Below, in pieces: positions 1 to 6,152 of a DNA stretch of 6,152 nucleotides. A program made the translations under genes and the position numbers. A model generated the notes under the pieces. That model was given only the letters and a program-made list of their open reading frames with translations. It was not told where the DNA came from and searched no databases. Location of the stretch: positions 1 through 6,152 of the forward strand of contig JBEKEO010000190.1 in NCBI GenBank assembly GCA_050013795.1, given 5' to 3'. How positions within the stretch are numbered: position 1 is the first letter of the stretch; each line of letters opens with the position of its first letter. The stretch comes from CAWHOW01 sp050013795. Lineage in GTDB: Bacteria > Bacteroidota > Bacteroidia > Bacteroidales > CG2-30-32-10.

Positions 1-1309
1 GGCCGGAAACAAAAAATGGATAGAAGTTAGATGGGTAGAAACAATTGCCAAAATCGAAACTGACAGAAATCATTACCATAAAAAGCACAAGGGAAATAAA
101 ACTTCCGAATGCCAACCATGTCATATTTTGTTGAAGTGTATTTGTTCTGTGGCGCATGTTGATAAGTGACCATACAACAAGAATTAACGACGATATCCAA
201 TAAAAGTAAATAGTAACCGGGATTCCCATTTGTATTCCGTGCCATGTAATTTCTCCATGCCAGAAGCTGTTTATCAAAAGCGTCCAGAATATCCTTAAGC
301 CATTTAGTGTGAAAATGGGGTGGCTAAAACAGAGAAGCAATGATTTGTGTGTCCATCCCATAAGTTGAATCTTGCTTTCAGATCCTGTCCAGTCTCCGCT
401 ATTAAAGAAGTTCCATGAATACCAGGCAAACAAAGGCACAAAAATGCATAATAACAATAATCCGATGCTTTTTAGTGAAGAAACCAGTTTCCTTGTTTTT
501 ACTAATTTGTACACTTTGAAAAGCAGCATAAGTAAAATGACAACTGCCAGGACAATGTTGCTTGTTTTCACAAGAACAGTTGCCGCCACGGCTAAACCAG
601 CCAGGATACCTTGTCGCATATTTGGAATATCTGCCCGTATGAAATCTATCATGCAGATAAATGCAAACCCAAAACAGACGGGTGATAAAACATCACTCTG
701 AATTGAATAAAAAGCATCTTGCGGAAAAAATGCGGCTAGCAAAGGAACTCCCAAAACAATGAATCGATTTTCAGGAAATAACCTTAAAACTGCAACATAA
801 GCGAGCCACACAATTAATGCAGCAAGAATAATATTTAGAAATCGTATCCAATAAAGCAGCCACACTCCATTTAATCCAAACAGGCTGCCGAATCTTGTCC
901 ATATTCCGGCTACTATATAATATAAAGGAGGCTGTGTTGATTCAGGGTTTGGTGCGCCTTTGATATTAGAAATAGCTTTATCTAAATAGGGTTGAACTTT
1001 TTTCCTGGATAGCTTCCACACAGGTTGGGGGATCTGTTTTCCTGGAAATTCGTCGGGTTTAGTAACAAACTCCGGTGAATTGTACATAACGAAATTAACG
1101 GCTGTTTCAGGCAATATCACTTCAAGCGCTTTGGGAATATGCCCATGACTGTATTTCATTACGATGTCATAGTGCGCCCATTCGTCCACGTTATTATAGA
1201 AAGGAAAGGCTGCCGAATAAATAAAAACCCGTATTGCTGCAAGTATGCAAAAGACAATAATGAGACAACGATATCCAATGTTTTTTTTAAAAAAATCAAA
1301 TCGTCTCAT
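1..1309 (-). CDS. GT-C fold (GT39/PMT-like) membrane glycosyltransferase, N-terminal part (3' end outside window)
   Basis: The frame opens at the ATG at 1309 and runs 436 codons to the left edge without a stop, so the 3' end is missing. A short basic N-terminus (MRRFDFFKKN) is followed by a membrane span at about 12-34, then by VDEWAHYD (41-48). The DE pair here is in the position of the catalytic Asp in the first outer loop of GT-C enzymes. Further family-like blocks are STQPPLYY (124-131), FFPQDAFYSIQSD (194-206), GLAVAATVLVKTS (238-250), GDWTG (305-309), HPIFT (330-334) and FWHGE (349-353), with several hydrophobic spans between them. These enzymes use polyprenyl-phosphate sugars outside the cytoplasmic membrane to glycosylate lipids, glycans or proteins. 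It begins 9 bp after the carrier gene, with no good Shine-Dalgarno, so it is likely co-transcribed. A DUF2142-like relative is an alternative call. Acceptor and sugar are unknown. Confidence 0.8.
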   Translation of the reverse strand, partial: MRRFDFFKKNIGYRCLIIVFCILAAIRVFIYSAAFPFYNNVDEWAHYDIVMKYSHGHIPKALEVILPETAVNFVMYNSPEFVTKPDEFPGKQIPQPVWKLSRKKVQPYLDKAISNIKGAPNPESTQPPLYYIVAGIWTRFGSLFGLNGVWLLYWIRFLNIILAALIVWLAYVAVLRLFPENRFIVLGVPLLAAFFPQDAFYSIQSDVLSPVCFGFAFICMIDFIRADIPNMRQGILAGLAVAATVLVKTSNIVLAVVILLMLLFKVYKLVKTRKLVSSLKSIGLLLLCIFVPLFAWYSWNFFNSGDWTGSESKIQLMGWTHKSLLLCFSHPIFTLNGLRIFWTLLINSFWHGEITWHGIQMGIPVTIYFYWISSLILVVWSLINMRHRTNTLQQNMTWLAFGSFISLVLFMVMISVSFDFGNCFYPSNFYPFFVSG

Positions 1310-1318
1310 AATTGCTTT

Positions 1319-1549
1319 TTATTTAAGCTTTGAATCAACCAGTCTCTGCAGGTCACCAAGATTTTCACAATTCAGCACCTCAAGGTTTTTCAGTCTGATC
1401 TTATAATCCCTTTCAAGAGCATCTATAATATATGCATGCCTGAGTGAATCCCATCCGGGAACTTGATTGGCAAGCATTTCATCCTTTAGCTCATAATCGG
1501 ATAGTTTAAGCTCTTTCAGTACTACTCTTTTAAAACGCTCAGATATCAT
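1319..1549 (-). CDS. Acyl carrier protein
   Basis: A 76-residue protein of the phosphopantetheine-carrier family, with the usual length and helical pattern. The attachment motif GWDSL spans residues 32-36, and Ser35 (codon at 1445-1447) is the expected 4'-phosphopantetheine site. The following helix reads ALERDYKIRL, close to the LE..(F/Y).I.(F/L) pattern of acyl carriers. Its ATG overlaps the ligase stop region by 11 bp, a layout typical of a dedicated ligase/carrier pair, as in Dlt or lipopeptide-type clusters. It is therefore more likely the partner of that ligase than the housekeeping fatty-acid carrier; no fatty-acid synthesis genes are nearby. Function in the cytoplasm is inferred from the lack of a signal peptide. 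A phosphopantetheinyl transferase would have to be encoded elsewhere. Confidence 0.93.
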   Translation of the reverse strand: MISERFKRVVLKELKLSDYELKDEMLANQVPGWDSLRHAYIIDALERDYKIRLKNLEVLNCENLGDLQRLVDSKLK

Positions 1550-3239
1550 ATTTGCCTCTGCTTTCTTTTAACTTCATTTCAAGTATCCTTTCTTTATTGA
1601 TATTTCTGCCGGGCTTACCGGCAGAGCTTTTTATAAGCCATCGCTGTGGCACAAGATATACATTCGAAATGGCTATATCCGCTGACATGCCTGCTTTCAG
1701 AATTTCAATTTTAAGTTTATCCATTTCTTTCTCATCAGTAATTCCGGTCTCCGCAATTACGCTCACCAATTCCGTTCCTGCCTCTTCATCATCTTCACCA
1801 AAAGCCACTATACGCCCGGGAATTAATCCTTTTATAAAAGCAAGCAAATCTTCAACATCTTCAGGAAAGATATTTTTTCCGGCTGAAATGATAATGTCTT
1901 TTTTCCTGCCTATGATATAATATTCCCCCCTAAATTCAAATCCGAAATCACCACTGAAATACCATCCCTCTTGCATGACAGCGGCTGTTTTTTCAGGATA
2001 ATTCCTGTAACCATCGAATAAAGAAACAGACCTGATAGCTATCTCTCCTACTCTACCCTGTGAAAGTTCCTGCCGGTTATCATCCACTATCTTTATTTCA
2101 CAACCACGGATTAGTTTTCCCGATGACACGCATACTCTTGCAGATTTCTCTTCATCGGTATGTACTAATCTTCCATGCGATAATTCCATTCTATCAGCTT
2201 TGACTTCCCCAGGTTTTTCACCGGCAACAGTTTGAGTGACTGCCATGGTTGTTTCAGCCATACCATAAAGTGTGGAAATAGCATTTGGGTTGAATCCAAA
2301 TTTTCGAAATTTATCAGCAAATAAAGTGTTACTGTTCTTCCTTATAGGCTCACTACTATTTATCAACATACGCATACTGGAAAGCGAGATTCCTTCAATA
2401 TCTTCATCATGTATCTTATTTGCCATAAGATTAAAAGCAAAATTTGGCATCCATGCCAATGAAGCTTTTTCTTTTGAAATTGCCATGAGCATTAATTCAG
2501 GCGCTATTATCCAGTCGAAGGGATTGATCTGTATAGAAGGGATACCCCAAATCAAGGGCAGAAGAAAAGAAGCAATGAGGCCCATGTCATGATAGAGCGG
2601 CAGCCAGCTTACCACTTTATCTTCAGCATTCACTTTAAGGGCTTCGCCATAGGATGCCGCATGATCAAGAATGGCACGTTGCGAAAGTATCACAGGTTTC
2701 TGTAATCCGGTAGTTCCGGAAGAATGTTGAAGAAGGAACGGATCTGAATCCATTATAGTCTTAGGAGGATTATATTCCTTAATATCAATAGCATTCAGAC
2801 TTTGCTCTAATGGAAGATGTATCCCTTTTATTGTGCTTCCTTTCCGTTCGATAAGCGGTTTCAATATCGGAACCAATGAAGATTCGGTTATTATCCAGTC
2901 AAGCCCTGATCGCTGAGACATTCCCTCAATGCCCTGGCTGAACTTTTCGGGATGAAGCCTTGGATTGGGATAAGCAAGAACAGCAGGTATTGCACCTAAT
3001 GCGGATACTCCCATGTAGAGGGGATAGAAATATGGATTATGCTGTATGATCAAGGCACAGACATCGTTTCTTTTGATGCCTGATTTTTTTAGCATTACAG
3101 AAAATAATTTGGCAGTTTTTAATAAATCAGAAAAAGACCATCGGAATGGTTCTTTGCCAGGTATCCAATGAATAACTGCATCTGCATTGGGGTTATTTGC
3201 CGAATTCCTTTCCCATCGTTGCCAGATTATTTCATTCAT
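1539..3239 (-). CDS. Fatty acyl-AMP ligase / acyl-CoA synthetase-type adenylating enzyme
   Basis: A 566-residue member of the ANL (adenylate-forming) superfamily: it makes acyl-AMP from a carboxylic acid and ATP, then transfers the acyl group to a thiol, here probably the carrier protein encoded next. Motifs, counted from the ATG: ATP-binding loop HSSGTTGLQK (172-181); WLPLYHDMGLI (212-222), typical of fatty acyl-AMP ligases; NSSEPIR (294-300); YGMAETT (325-331); SGD (429-431); GRKKDIII (444-451) and GKNIFPEDVE (454-463) at the hinge; and SSAGK (538-542), whose Lys542 is the expected adenylation lysine. Length is normal and no core motif is missing. No signal peptide or span, so cytoplasmic. 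I chose the ATG at 3239; an in-frame GTG at 3251 would add four residues. It overlaps the carrier gene by 11 bp. The motifs favour a fatty-acyl enzyme over a DltA-type amino-acid enzyme, but the substrate cannot be read from sequence alone. Confidence 0.92.
   Translation of the reverse strand: MNEIIWQRWERNSANNPNADAVIHWIPGKEPFRWSFSDLLKTAKLFSVMLKKSGIKRNDVCALIIQHNPYFYPLYMGVSALGAIPAVLAYPNPRLHPEKFSQGIEGMSQRSGLDWIITESSLVPILKPLIERKGSTIKGIHLPLEQSLNAIDIKEYNPPKTIMDSDPFLLQHSSGTTGLQKPVILSQRAILDHAASYGEALKVNAEDKVVSWLPLYHDMGLIASFLLPLIWGIPSIQINPFDWIIAPELMLMAISKEKASLAWMPNFAFNLMANKIHDEDIEGISLSSMRMLINSSEPIRKNSNTLFADKFRKFGFNPNAISTLYGMAETTMAVTQTVAGEKPGEVKADRMELSHGRLVHTDEEKSARVCVSSGKLIRGCEIKIVDDNRQELSQGRVGEIAIRSVSLFDGYRNYPEKTAAVMQEGWYFSGDFGFEFRGEYYIIGRKKDIIISAGKNIFPEDVEDLLAFIKGLIPGRIVAFGEDDEEAGTELVSVIAETGITDEKEMDKLKIEILKAGMSADIAISNVYLVPQRWLIKSSAGKPGRNINKERILEMKLKESRGKYDI
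1555..1559 (-). promoter_or_regulatory. Ribosome binding site of the acyl carrier protein gene
   Basis: The minus strand reads AGAGG followed by five bases and the ATG at 1549. It lies within the last codons of the acyl ligase gene. It is the best Shine-Dalgarno match in the window and supports the chosen carrier-protein start and the 11-bp overlap. Confidence 0.5.
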
Positions 3240-3258
3240 AGTTTCACTCACTGAAAAT

Positions 3259-3266
3259 CAAAATTA
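3259..3266 (-). promoter_or_regulatory. Possible Bacteroidota-type -7 promoter box
   Basis: The minus strand reads TAATTTTG here, an exact match to the TAnnTTTG -7 consensus of Bacteroidota. It sits in the only intergenic gap in the window, about 20 bases before the ATG of the acyl ligase gene. No clear TTTG-type -33 element is seen at the expected distance upstream. In AT-rich DNA such an octamer can arise by chance. If real, it would let the ligase, carrier and glycosyltransferase genes be transcribed separately from the two upstream genes. Confidence 0.2.
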
Positions 3267-3307
3267 GTTTAGTTCCTTTTGTCCGTTTTGGGATTCTGTC
3301 AGATCAT

Positions 3308-5500
3308 TCATTTATAATTTTCTCTTGCCAGCTTGTGCATTGCCAGGTAAATAATAAAAATAAAAAGAGATATAAACAGAAACAAATTATTCTTCAATAT
3401 CATCAGCCATTGCAATTGCCTGATAAAATAACTGGAAGTAAGACAAAAGTAAGGATCATCACCTGTAATAATAAAAGAATTGTTATGATACCTTATATCG
3501 TTAAAAAGCATTTTATCATGGGGAATATCACAAAGGTCCATACTGTGATGCAAGAATCCATCTTTAACTGTCACTTGCAATGAATTAAGTTCTTTAGTAT
3601 CTTTATTGATATCGCAACGCAAATAATTATTTTCAGAAAAAGGAATATTTGTCTTGAAAAAACAAGCCCAGTCATAAATAGAAAATTTCTTATTTTCTAC
3701 AAAACAAGGATTGTCATTGTAAAAGAAATTGACACTTTTCACAGGACATCCTGTTTGTATTGCCACATGGGAATTAAAATGCCGGTTAATCAAAAATAAT
3801 ATTATCATGACGATGGATGCCATTGCACAAATTGACATTAAATATTTTATCAACGGGTTCAATACTTGAATGAGTAAAAACAAAACGATGAACAGCAAAG
3901 CAACATATATCTGGATATCACGCTCAGGAGTTGATCTTTTCCATGAATTTAATAAGGGCAAAGCAATATCAACAGGTTTCGCAGGTGTTTTAACAACCGC
4001 ATCAATTAAGCCATCCCTGTTGATAATTGAAGCATCTGTAATCCTGCATAAAGATCCTTTATCCTTATCGAGTGAAATAACCTGATCATTTTTGAAAATG
4101 TTTACAGAAAGAATAGATATTGTATCATCAGGAGCCGAGCTTTTAACAAGGATAGTGTATGCAGCAGCATCTTCAATACAATCTCCGCTGTATTGAAGGT
4201 ATTTATAACCAGGTGAAATGACTTCCCATGAATCGATAGTGTTACCGGCATCTTTTAATTCAATGATAGATGGGTTGGATGTCCTGACTGAAAAATATAA
4301 ATGTTCTTTCTGGCTCTTAGGTTTAGCTGAACCTCTTATCGGAACTAACGCATAATAAATTACAGGAATTAATATGAAGAATAGATAAGCAGGATGCAGG
4401 CGATTAAAACTGATTCCGGCAACCCATCGGTGTATTGCTGTAAGTATAATAAATATCAAAAGGCTAATGAACAGGAACAGGTTTTTCCGCATCATAAGCA
4501 ACCACCTAACATGACCGATAAAATAATTTGAAGTAAATACAAAATGAGGGTCATCTCCGGTTACATAAAATTTGTTATTTCTCAGCAGCAGGTCATTCAT
4601 CATCATCCCGGAATGTTCAATTGTAGCCAGATCCCAATCATAAGAAAACATCCCGGCATTTATTTTGTAATGCACATCGGCTAATTCAGCACTTCCATCT
4701 GCATCACAGCGAATGCAATTATCAGTATTCAGGTCTATTGTCGAATTAAAAGAATTACCTGCATTACGGGAATTCGACACTTTGCCGGCAACAAAACATG
4801 GTGTATTATTATAAAAGGTTTGGAAACTTTTTACCTGTGATTTTGTAATTAAGGCAACCTGGCATTGAAAATCTCTTTCCACTAAAAAGAACAATATCAT
4901 CAATAGGAGTGTCAGCGCACAGGAGAACATAAAGTACCTTACCGGCGGTGAAAGGAGAATGATAATTATAAATATAACAAGAAAAGATATTTTAATGAGC
5001 GTGCGAATCCATTGTTCATTGTCCTGCTGTTTCCATGATGATGTTGCTGGCAGGCACACATCAACATTACTTCTCCGGTTTTGAACTATAACAGCTAATG
5101 ATTTGCCTGTTTCAAATAAATGAGCATTTTTTAAAATACAATCAGGTTCACTTAAGGTATAAAGTGAAAATATTTTGTTATCACGGTAAAGGTTAAATGA
5201 CGAAAAAAATACGGTATCATTAGGAGTAAGATTTCTAACTTTAAGAACGATTCCATCACAGTCTTTAATCTTTCCAACATAATCAAGGTATTTATAACCT
5301 GCTGAATTAACCTGCCATGAGATCAATGAATCACCGGCAGCATATAAACTGATGACTGCAGGCGTGGTAGTTCTTACTGAAAAATATAAATAATCTTGTT
5401 TATTTACTGACGAAGCTGCATTATTATTATTATCCCTTAAAAAATAATATAGCAGCGGTATCGCCAGAAATAATAGATATGCCGGTTTAATTCTTTTCAT
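3308..5500 (-). CDS. Tandemly duplicated eight-span membrane protein of unknown family
   Basis: A 730-residue protein I do not recognise by name. It is two copies of one ~365-residue unit (1-365 and 366-730). Each unit reads: an N-terminal membrane span after PAYL; an extracytoplasmic stretch of ~140 residues opening with LYFSVRT and GYKYL; a membrane hairpin; a second ~130-residue stretch with FYN..PCF, [IL]RCD and [VI]TGDDP.F; and a final span with NLFLFISL. Likely spans are about 7-21, 167-184, 189-207, 340-357, 371-386, 529-547, 552-571 and 704-720. Positively charged residues near the N-terminus, in the short loops and at the C-terminus suggest that all four soluble stretches face outwards. 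The stretches look beta-rich, but no catalytic motif is evident. I chose the ATG at 5500; an in-frame GTG at 5521 would add seven residues but gives a longer overlap and no better ribosome site. Position between an AlgX-like gene and an acyl ligase suggests a role in surface-glycan acylation (inference). Confidence 0.85.
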   Translation of the reverse strand: MKRIKPAYLLFLAIPLLYYFLRDNNNNAASSVNKQDYLYFSVRTTTPAVISLYAAGDSLISWQVNSAGYKYLDYVGKIKDCDGIVLKVRNLTPNDTVFFSSFNLYRDNKIFSLYTLSEPDCILKNAHLFETGKSLAVIVQNRRSNVDVCLPATSSWKQQDNEQWIRTLIKISFLVIFIIIILLSPPVRYFMFSCALTLLLMILFFLVERDFQCQVALITKSQVKSFQTFYNNTPCFVAGKVSNSRNAGNSFNSTIDLNTDNCIRCDADGSAELADVHYKINAGMFSYDWDLATIEHSGMMMNDLLLRNNKFYVTGDDPHFVFTSNYFIGHVRWLLMMRKNLFLFISLLIFIILTAIHRWVAGISFNRLHPAYLFFILIPVIYYALVPIRGSAKPKSQKEHLYFSVRTSNPSIIELKDAGNTIDSWEVISPGYKYLQYSGDCIEDAAAYTILVKSSAPDDTISILSVNIFKNDQVISLDKDKGSLCRITDASIINRDGLIDAVVKTPAKPVDIALPLLNSWKRSTPERDIQIYVALLFIVLFLLIQVLNPLIKYLMSICAMASIVMIILFLINRHFNSHVAIQTGCPVKSVNFFYNDNPCFVENKKFSIYDWACFFKTNIPFSENNYLRCDINKDTKELNSLQVTVKDGFLHHSMDLCDIPHDKMLFNDIRYHNNSFIITGDDPYFCLTSSYFIRQLQWLMILKNNLFLFISLFIFIIYLAMHKLARENYK
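3311..4405 (-). repeat. Second unit of the internal protein duplication
   Basis: Codons 366-730 of the same protein, beginning around NRLHPAYLFF, which matches the very start of the first unit (KRIKPAYLLF). The second copy therefore includes a counterpart of the N-terminal membrane span and ends with the same NLFLFIS span as the first. This is what fusion of two complete tandem genes, or an in-frame whole-gene duplication, would leave behind. Confidence 0.9.
4171..4198. repeat. Perfect 10-bp inverted repeat inside a coding region
   Basis: The arm CTTCAATACA (4171-4180) is exactly complementary to TGTATTGAAG (4189-4198), with an 8-base loop. In the mRNA this could form a 10-bp, A/U-rich hairpin. 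It lies in the second unit of the duplicated membrane protein, over codons for the stretch LQYSGDCIED just after the GYKYL motif. No T-run follows on the transcribed strand, so it is not an intrinsic terminator. It may be chance. Confidence 0.5.
4406..5500 (-). repeat. First unit of the internal protein duplication
   Basis: Codons 1-365 of the 730-residue membrane protein. Aligned with the second unit at an almost constant offset of 363-365 residues, so very few insertions or deletions separate the copies. In residues 37-72 against 400-435, 21 of 36 positions are identical by eye; in residues 311-352 against 676-717, 26 of 42 are identical. The middle parts are less similar. DNA similarity survives only in short runs, for example a 15-base identical run at 5285-5299 and 4196-4210, so the duplication is old. 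Confidence 0.9.
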
Positions 5501-6152
5501 GTGTAGTACTGGTATTTCCACTAATTGGTATAAGTAAATGATTAATAAGAAATTCTCCCACTTCCTCTATTACAATATCGGGCTTGTACTTCTTTATCTC
5601 CTGTAAATTCATGAAGTGGGTGTTTAAAAGAATGCATTCATTGAACTGATGTGCAAAGAACGGAGCCCATTGAGTAGTGTATGAATCCCTGTAAAATATT
5701 GCCCTGCCATGACCATGAGGATTCCTGTAAATAATAGTTGCACCCCTTTTTTTCTCAATTATTATCTCTGCTGAAATGCTGTCTTTAACAAGCGGTTCTA
5801 TCCTGTATTTTTTCCGCCTGTAAATATCATTCACTACAAAGCATTTAGCAAGGTCAGCCTGGTTGTCCTCAATGGTATCAATTGTTATCTCATTATCACG
5901 CAAAGGAGGAATGAGCGCGCTGTCTTTTCTGCAAAAGGCATCCATCACTTTCTGGTAACATTTAAAGGCGCCATATTCATTCCAGTGAGTATCGTAATCA
6001 TAAAATAATTTTTTCTCCGGGTTTTGCAAACGGAGGTTTAAAAGAGTGTCAGCAAGTGAGATAAAGTTTATATGCTTTCTGTTTAATTTAGAAGTGACAA
6101 GGTCGAGAAAAGATGGCTTGTGCTGACGCAGGCTATAATAATCGGGCAACAG
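5487..6152 (-). CDS. AlgX/AlgJ-like SGNH-fold O-acyltransferase/esterase, C-terminal part (5' end outside window)
   Basis: Partial gene: the frame is open to the right edge, and the first in-frame start-like codon (TTG at 6149) is probably internal, because AlgX/AlgJ-like proteins usually carry a membrane anchor or signal and 150 or more residues before this point. About 221 codons are visible. Counting from the TTG, DTHWN at residues 53-57 (D53, H55) is the family Asp-x-His signature in a Y-D-x-D-T-H-W-N context. RDS at 154-156 (S156), followed by WAPFFAHQF, matches the nucleophile-Ser block of AlgX-related proteins. DIVIEEVGEFL near residues 191-201 is the usual C-terminal strand. Members act outside the cytoplasmic membrane, moving or removing acyl groups on exopolysaccharide or wall polymers, often beside an MBOAT protein. 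The stop overlaps the next gene by 14 bp, implying coupled translation. The catalytic residues appear intact. Family call is good; substrate unknown. Confidence 0.82.
   Translation of the reverse strand: MLPDYYSLRQHKPSFLDLVTSKLNRKHINFISLADTLLNLRLQNPEKKLFYDYDTHWNEYGAFKCYQKVMDAFCRKDSALIPPLRDNEITIDTIEDNQADLAKCFVVNDIYRRKKYRIEPLVKDSISAEIIIEKKRGATIIYRNPHGHGRAIFYRDSYTTQWAPFFAHQFNECILLNTHFMNLQEIKKYKPDIVIEEVGEFLINHLLIPISGNTSTTHEKN

Noticed and set aside
27..245. Minus-strand open frame of 72 codons
   Set aside because: It overlaps the glycosyltransferase gene in another frame of the same strand and has no motif support.
372..701. Plus-strand open frame of 109 codons
   Set aside because: It lies antisense to the GT-C glycosyltransferase frame, which has clear family motifs across the same bases; the plus-strand translation resembles no protein.
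1139..1333. Plus-strand open frame of 64 codons
   Set aside because: It is antisense to the start of the glycosyltransferase, including the DE motif.
1552..1920. Plus-strand open frame of 122 codons
   Set aside because: It is antisense to the C-terminal part of the acyl ligase and is explained by that gene's codon bias.
2272..2592. Plus-strand open frame of 106 codons
   Set aside because: It is antisense to the core of the acyl ligase, including its YHDMGL and YGMAE motif region.
1319..3239. DltA/DltC identity for the ligase and carrier
   Set aside because: The layout fits, but the ligase has fatty acyl-type motifs (YHDMGL, NSSEPIR) and is longer than DltA, so the dlt gene names are not justified.
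3335..4085. Plus-strand open frames at 3335-3583 and 3870-4085
   Set aside because: Both are antisense to the duplicated membrane protein, and the second unit's conserved blocks cover them.
5421..5433. Short TTA trinucleotide run
   Set aside because: About four repeats only, encoding an Asn run (residues 24-27) after the first membrane span; too short to call a variable microsatellite.
6149..6149. TTG at 6149 as the true start of the AlgX-like gene
   Set aside because: The frame stays open upstream to the edge, and the family normally has a long N-terminal region before this point, so the gene is treated as truncated by the window.

Overview
The window looks like one uninterrupted stretch of a bacterial operon. 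All five genes lie on the minus strand, so transcription runs from position 6152 towards position 1. The DNA is AT-rich, Shine-Dalgarno signals are mostly weak, and there is one TAnnTTTG-type -7 box. Together these suggest a Bacteroidota-like or related Gram-negative organism, but only by style; no taxonomic marker gene is present. No RNA genes, insertion sequences, CRISPR arrays or phage genes were seen, and the longest non-coding gap is 68 bp.

In transcription order the genes are: (1) the C-terminal part of an AlgX/AlgJ-type SGNH-fold acyltransferase or esterase, whose 5' end lies beyond the right edge (5487-6152); (2) a 730-residue membrane protein built from two tandem copies of one ~365-residue unit, of unrecognised family (3308-5500); (3) an adenylate-forming acyl ligase of the fatty acyl-AMP ligase / acyl-CoA synthetase type (1539-3239); (4) a 76-residue acyl carrier protein with an intact GWDSL phosphopantetheine site (1319-1549); and (5) a GT-C fold, GT39-like polytopic glycosyltransferase, whose 3' end lies beyond the left edge (1-1309). 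Genes 1/2 and 3/4 overlap by a few bases, genes 4/5 are 9 bp apart, and genes 2/3 are separated by 68 bp, so at least two translationally coupled pairs are likely.

Read together, the genes suggest assembly and acyl decoration of a surface glycan. The ligase would activate a carboxylic acid as acyl-AMP and load it on the carrier protein in the cytoplasm. A membrane step would carry the acyl group across; an MBOAT would be expected but none is in the window. The AlgX-like protein would act on the glycan outside the membrane, and the GT-C enzyme would add sugar from a polyprenyl-phosphate donor. The logic resembles the Dlt system (ligase, carrier, MBOAT, SGNH protein), but with a fatty-acyl-type ligase and an extra, internally duplicated membrane protein. 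That duplicated protein is the most novel item here. The pathway reading is inference from gene content and order; the family calls for genes 1, 3, 4 and 5 rest on motifs visible in the translated sequence.
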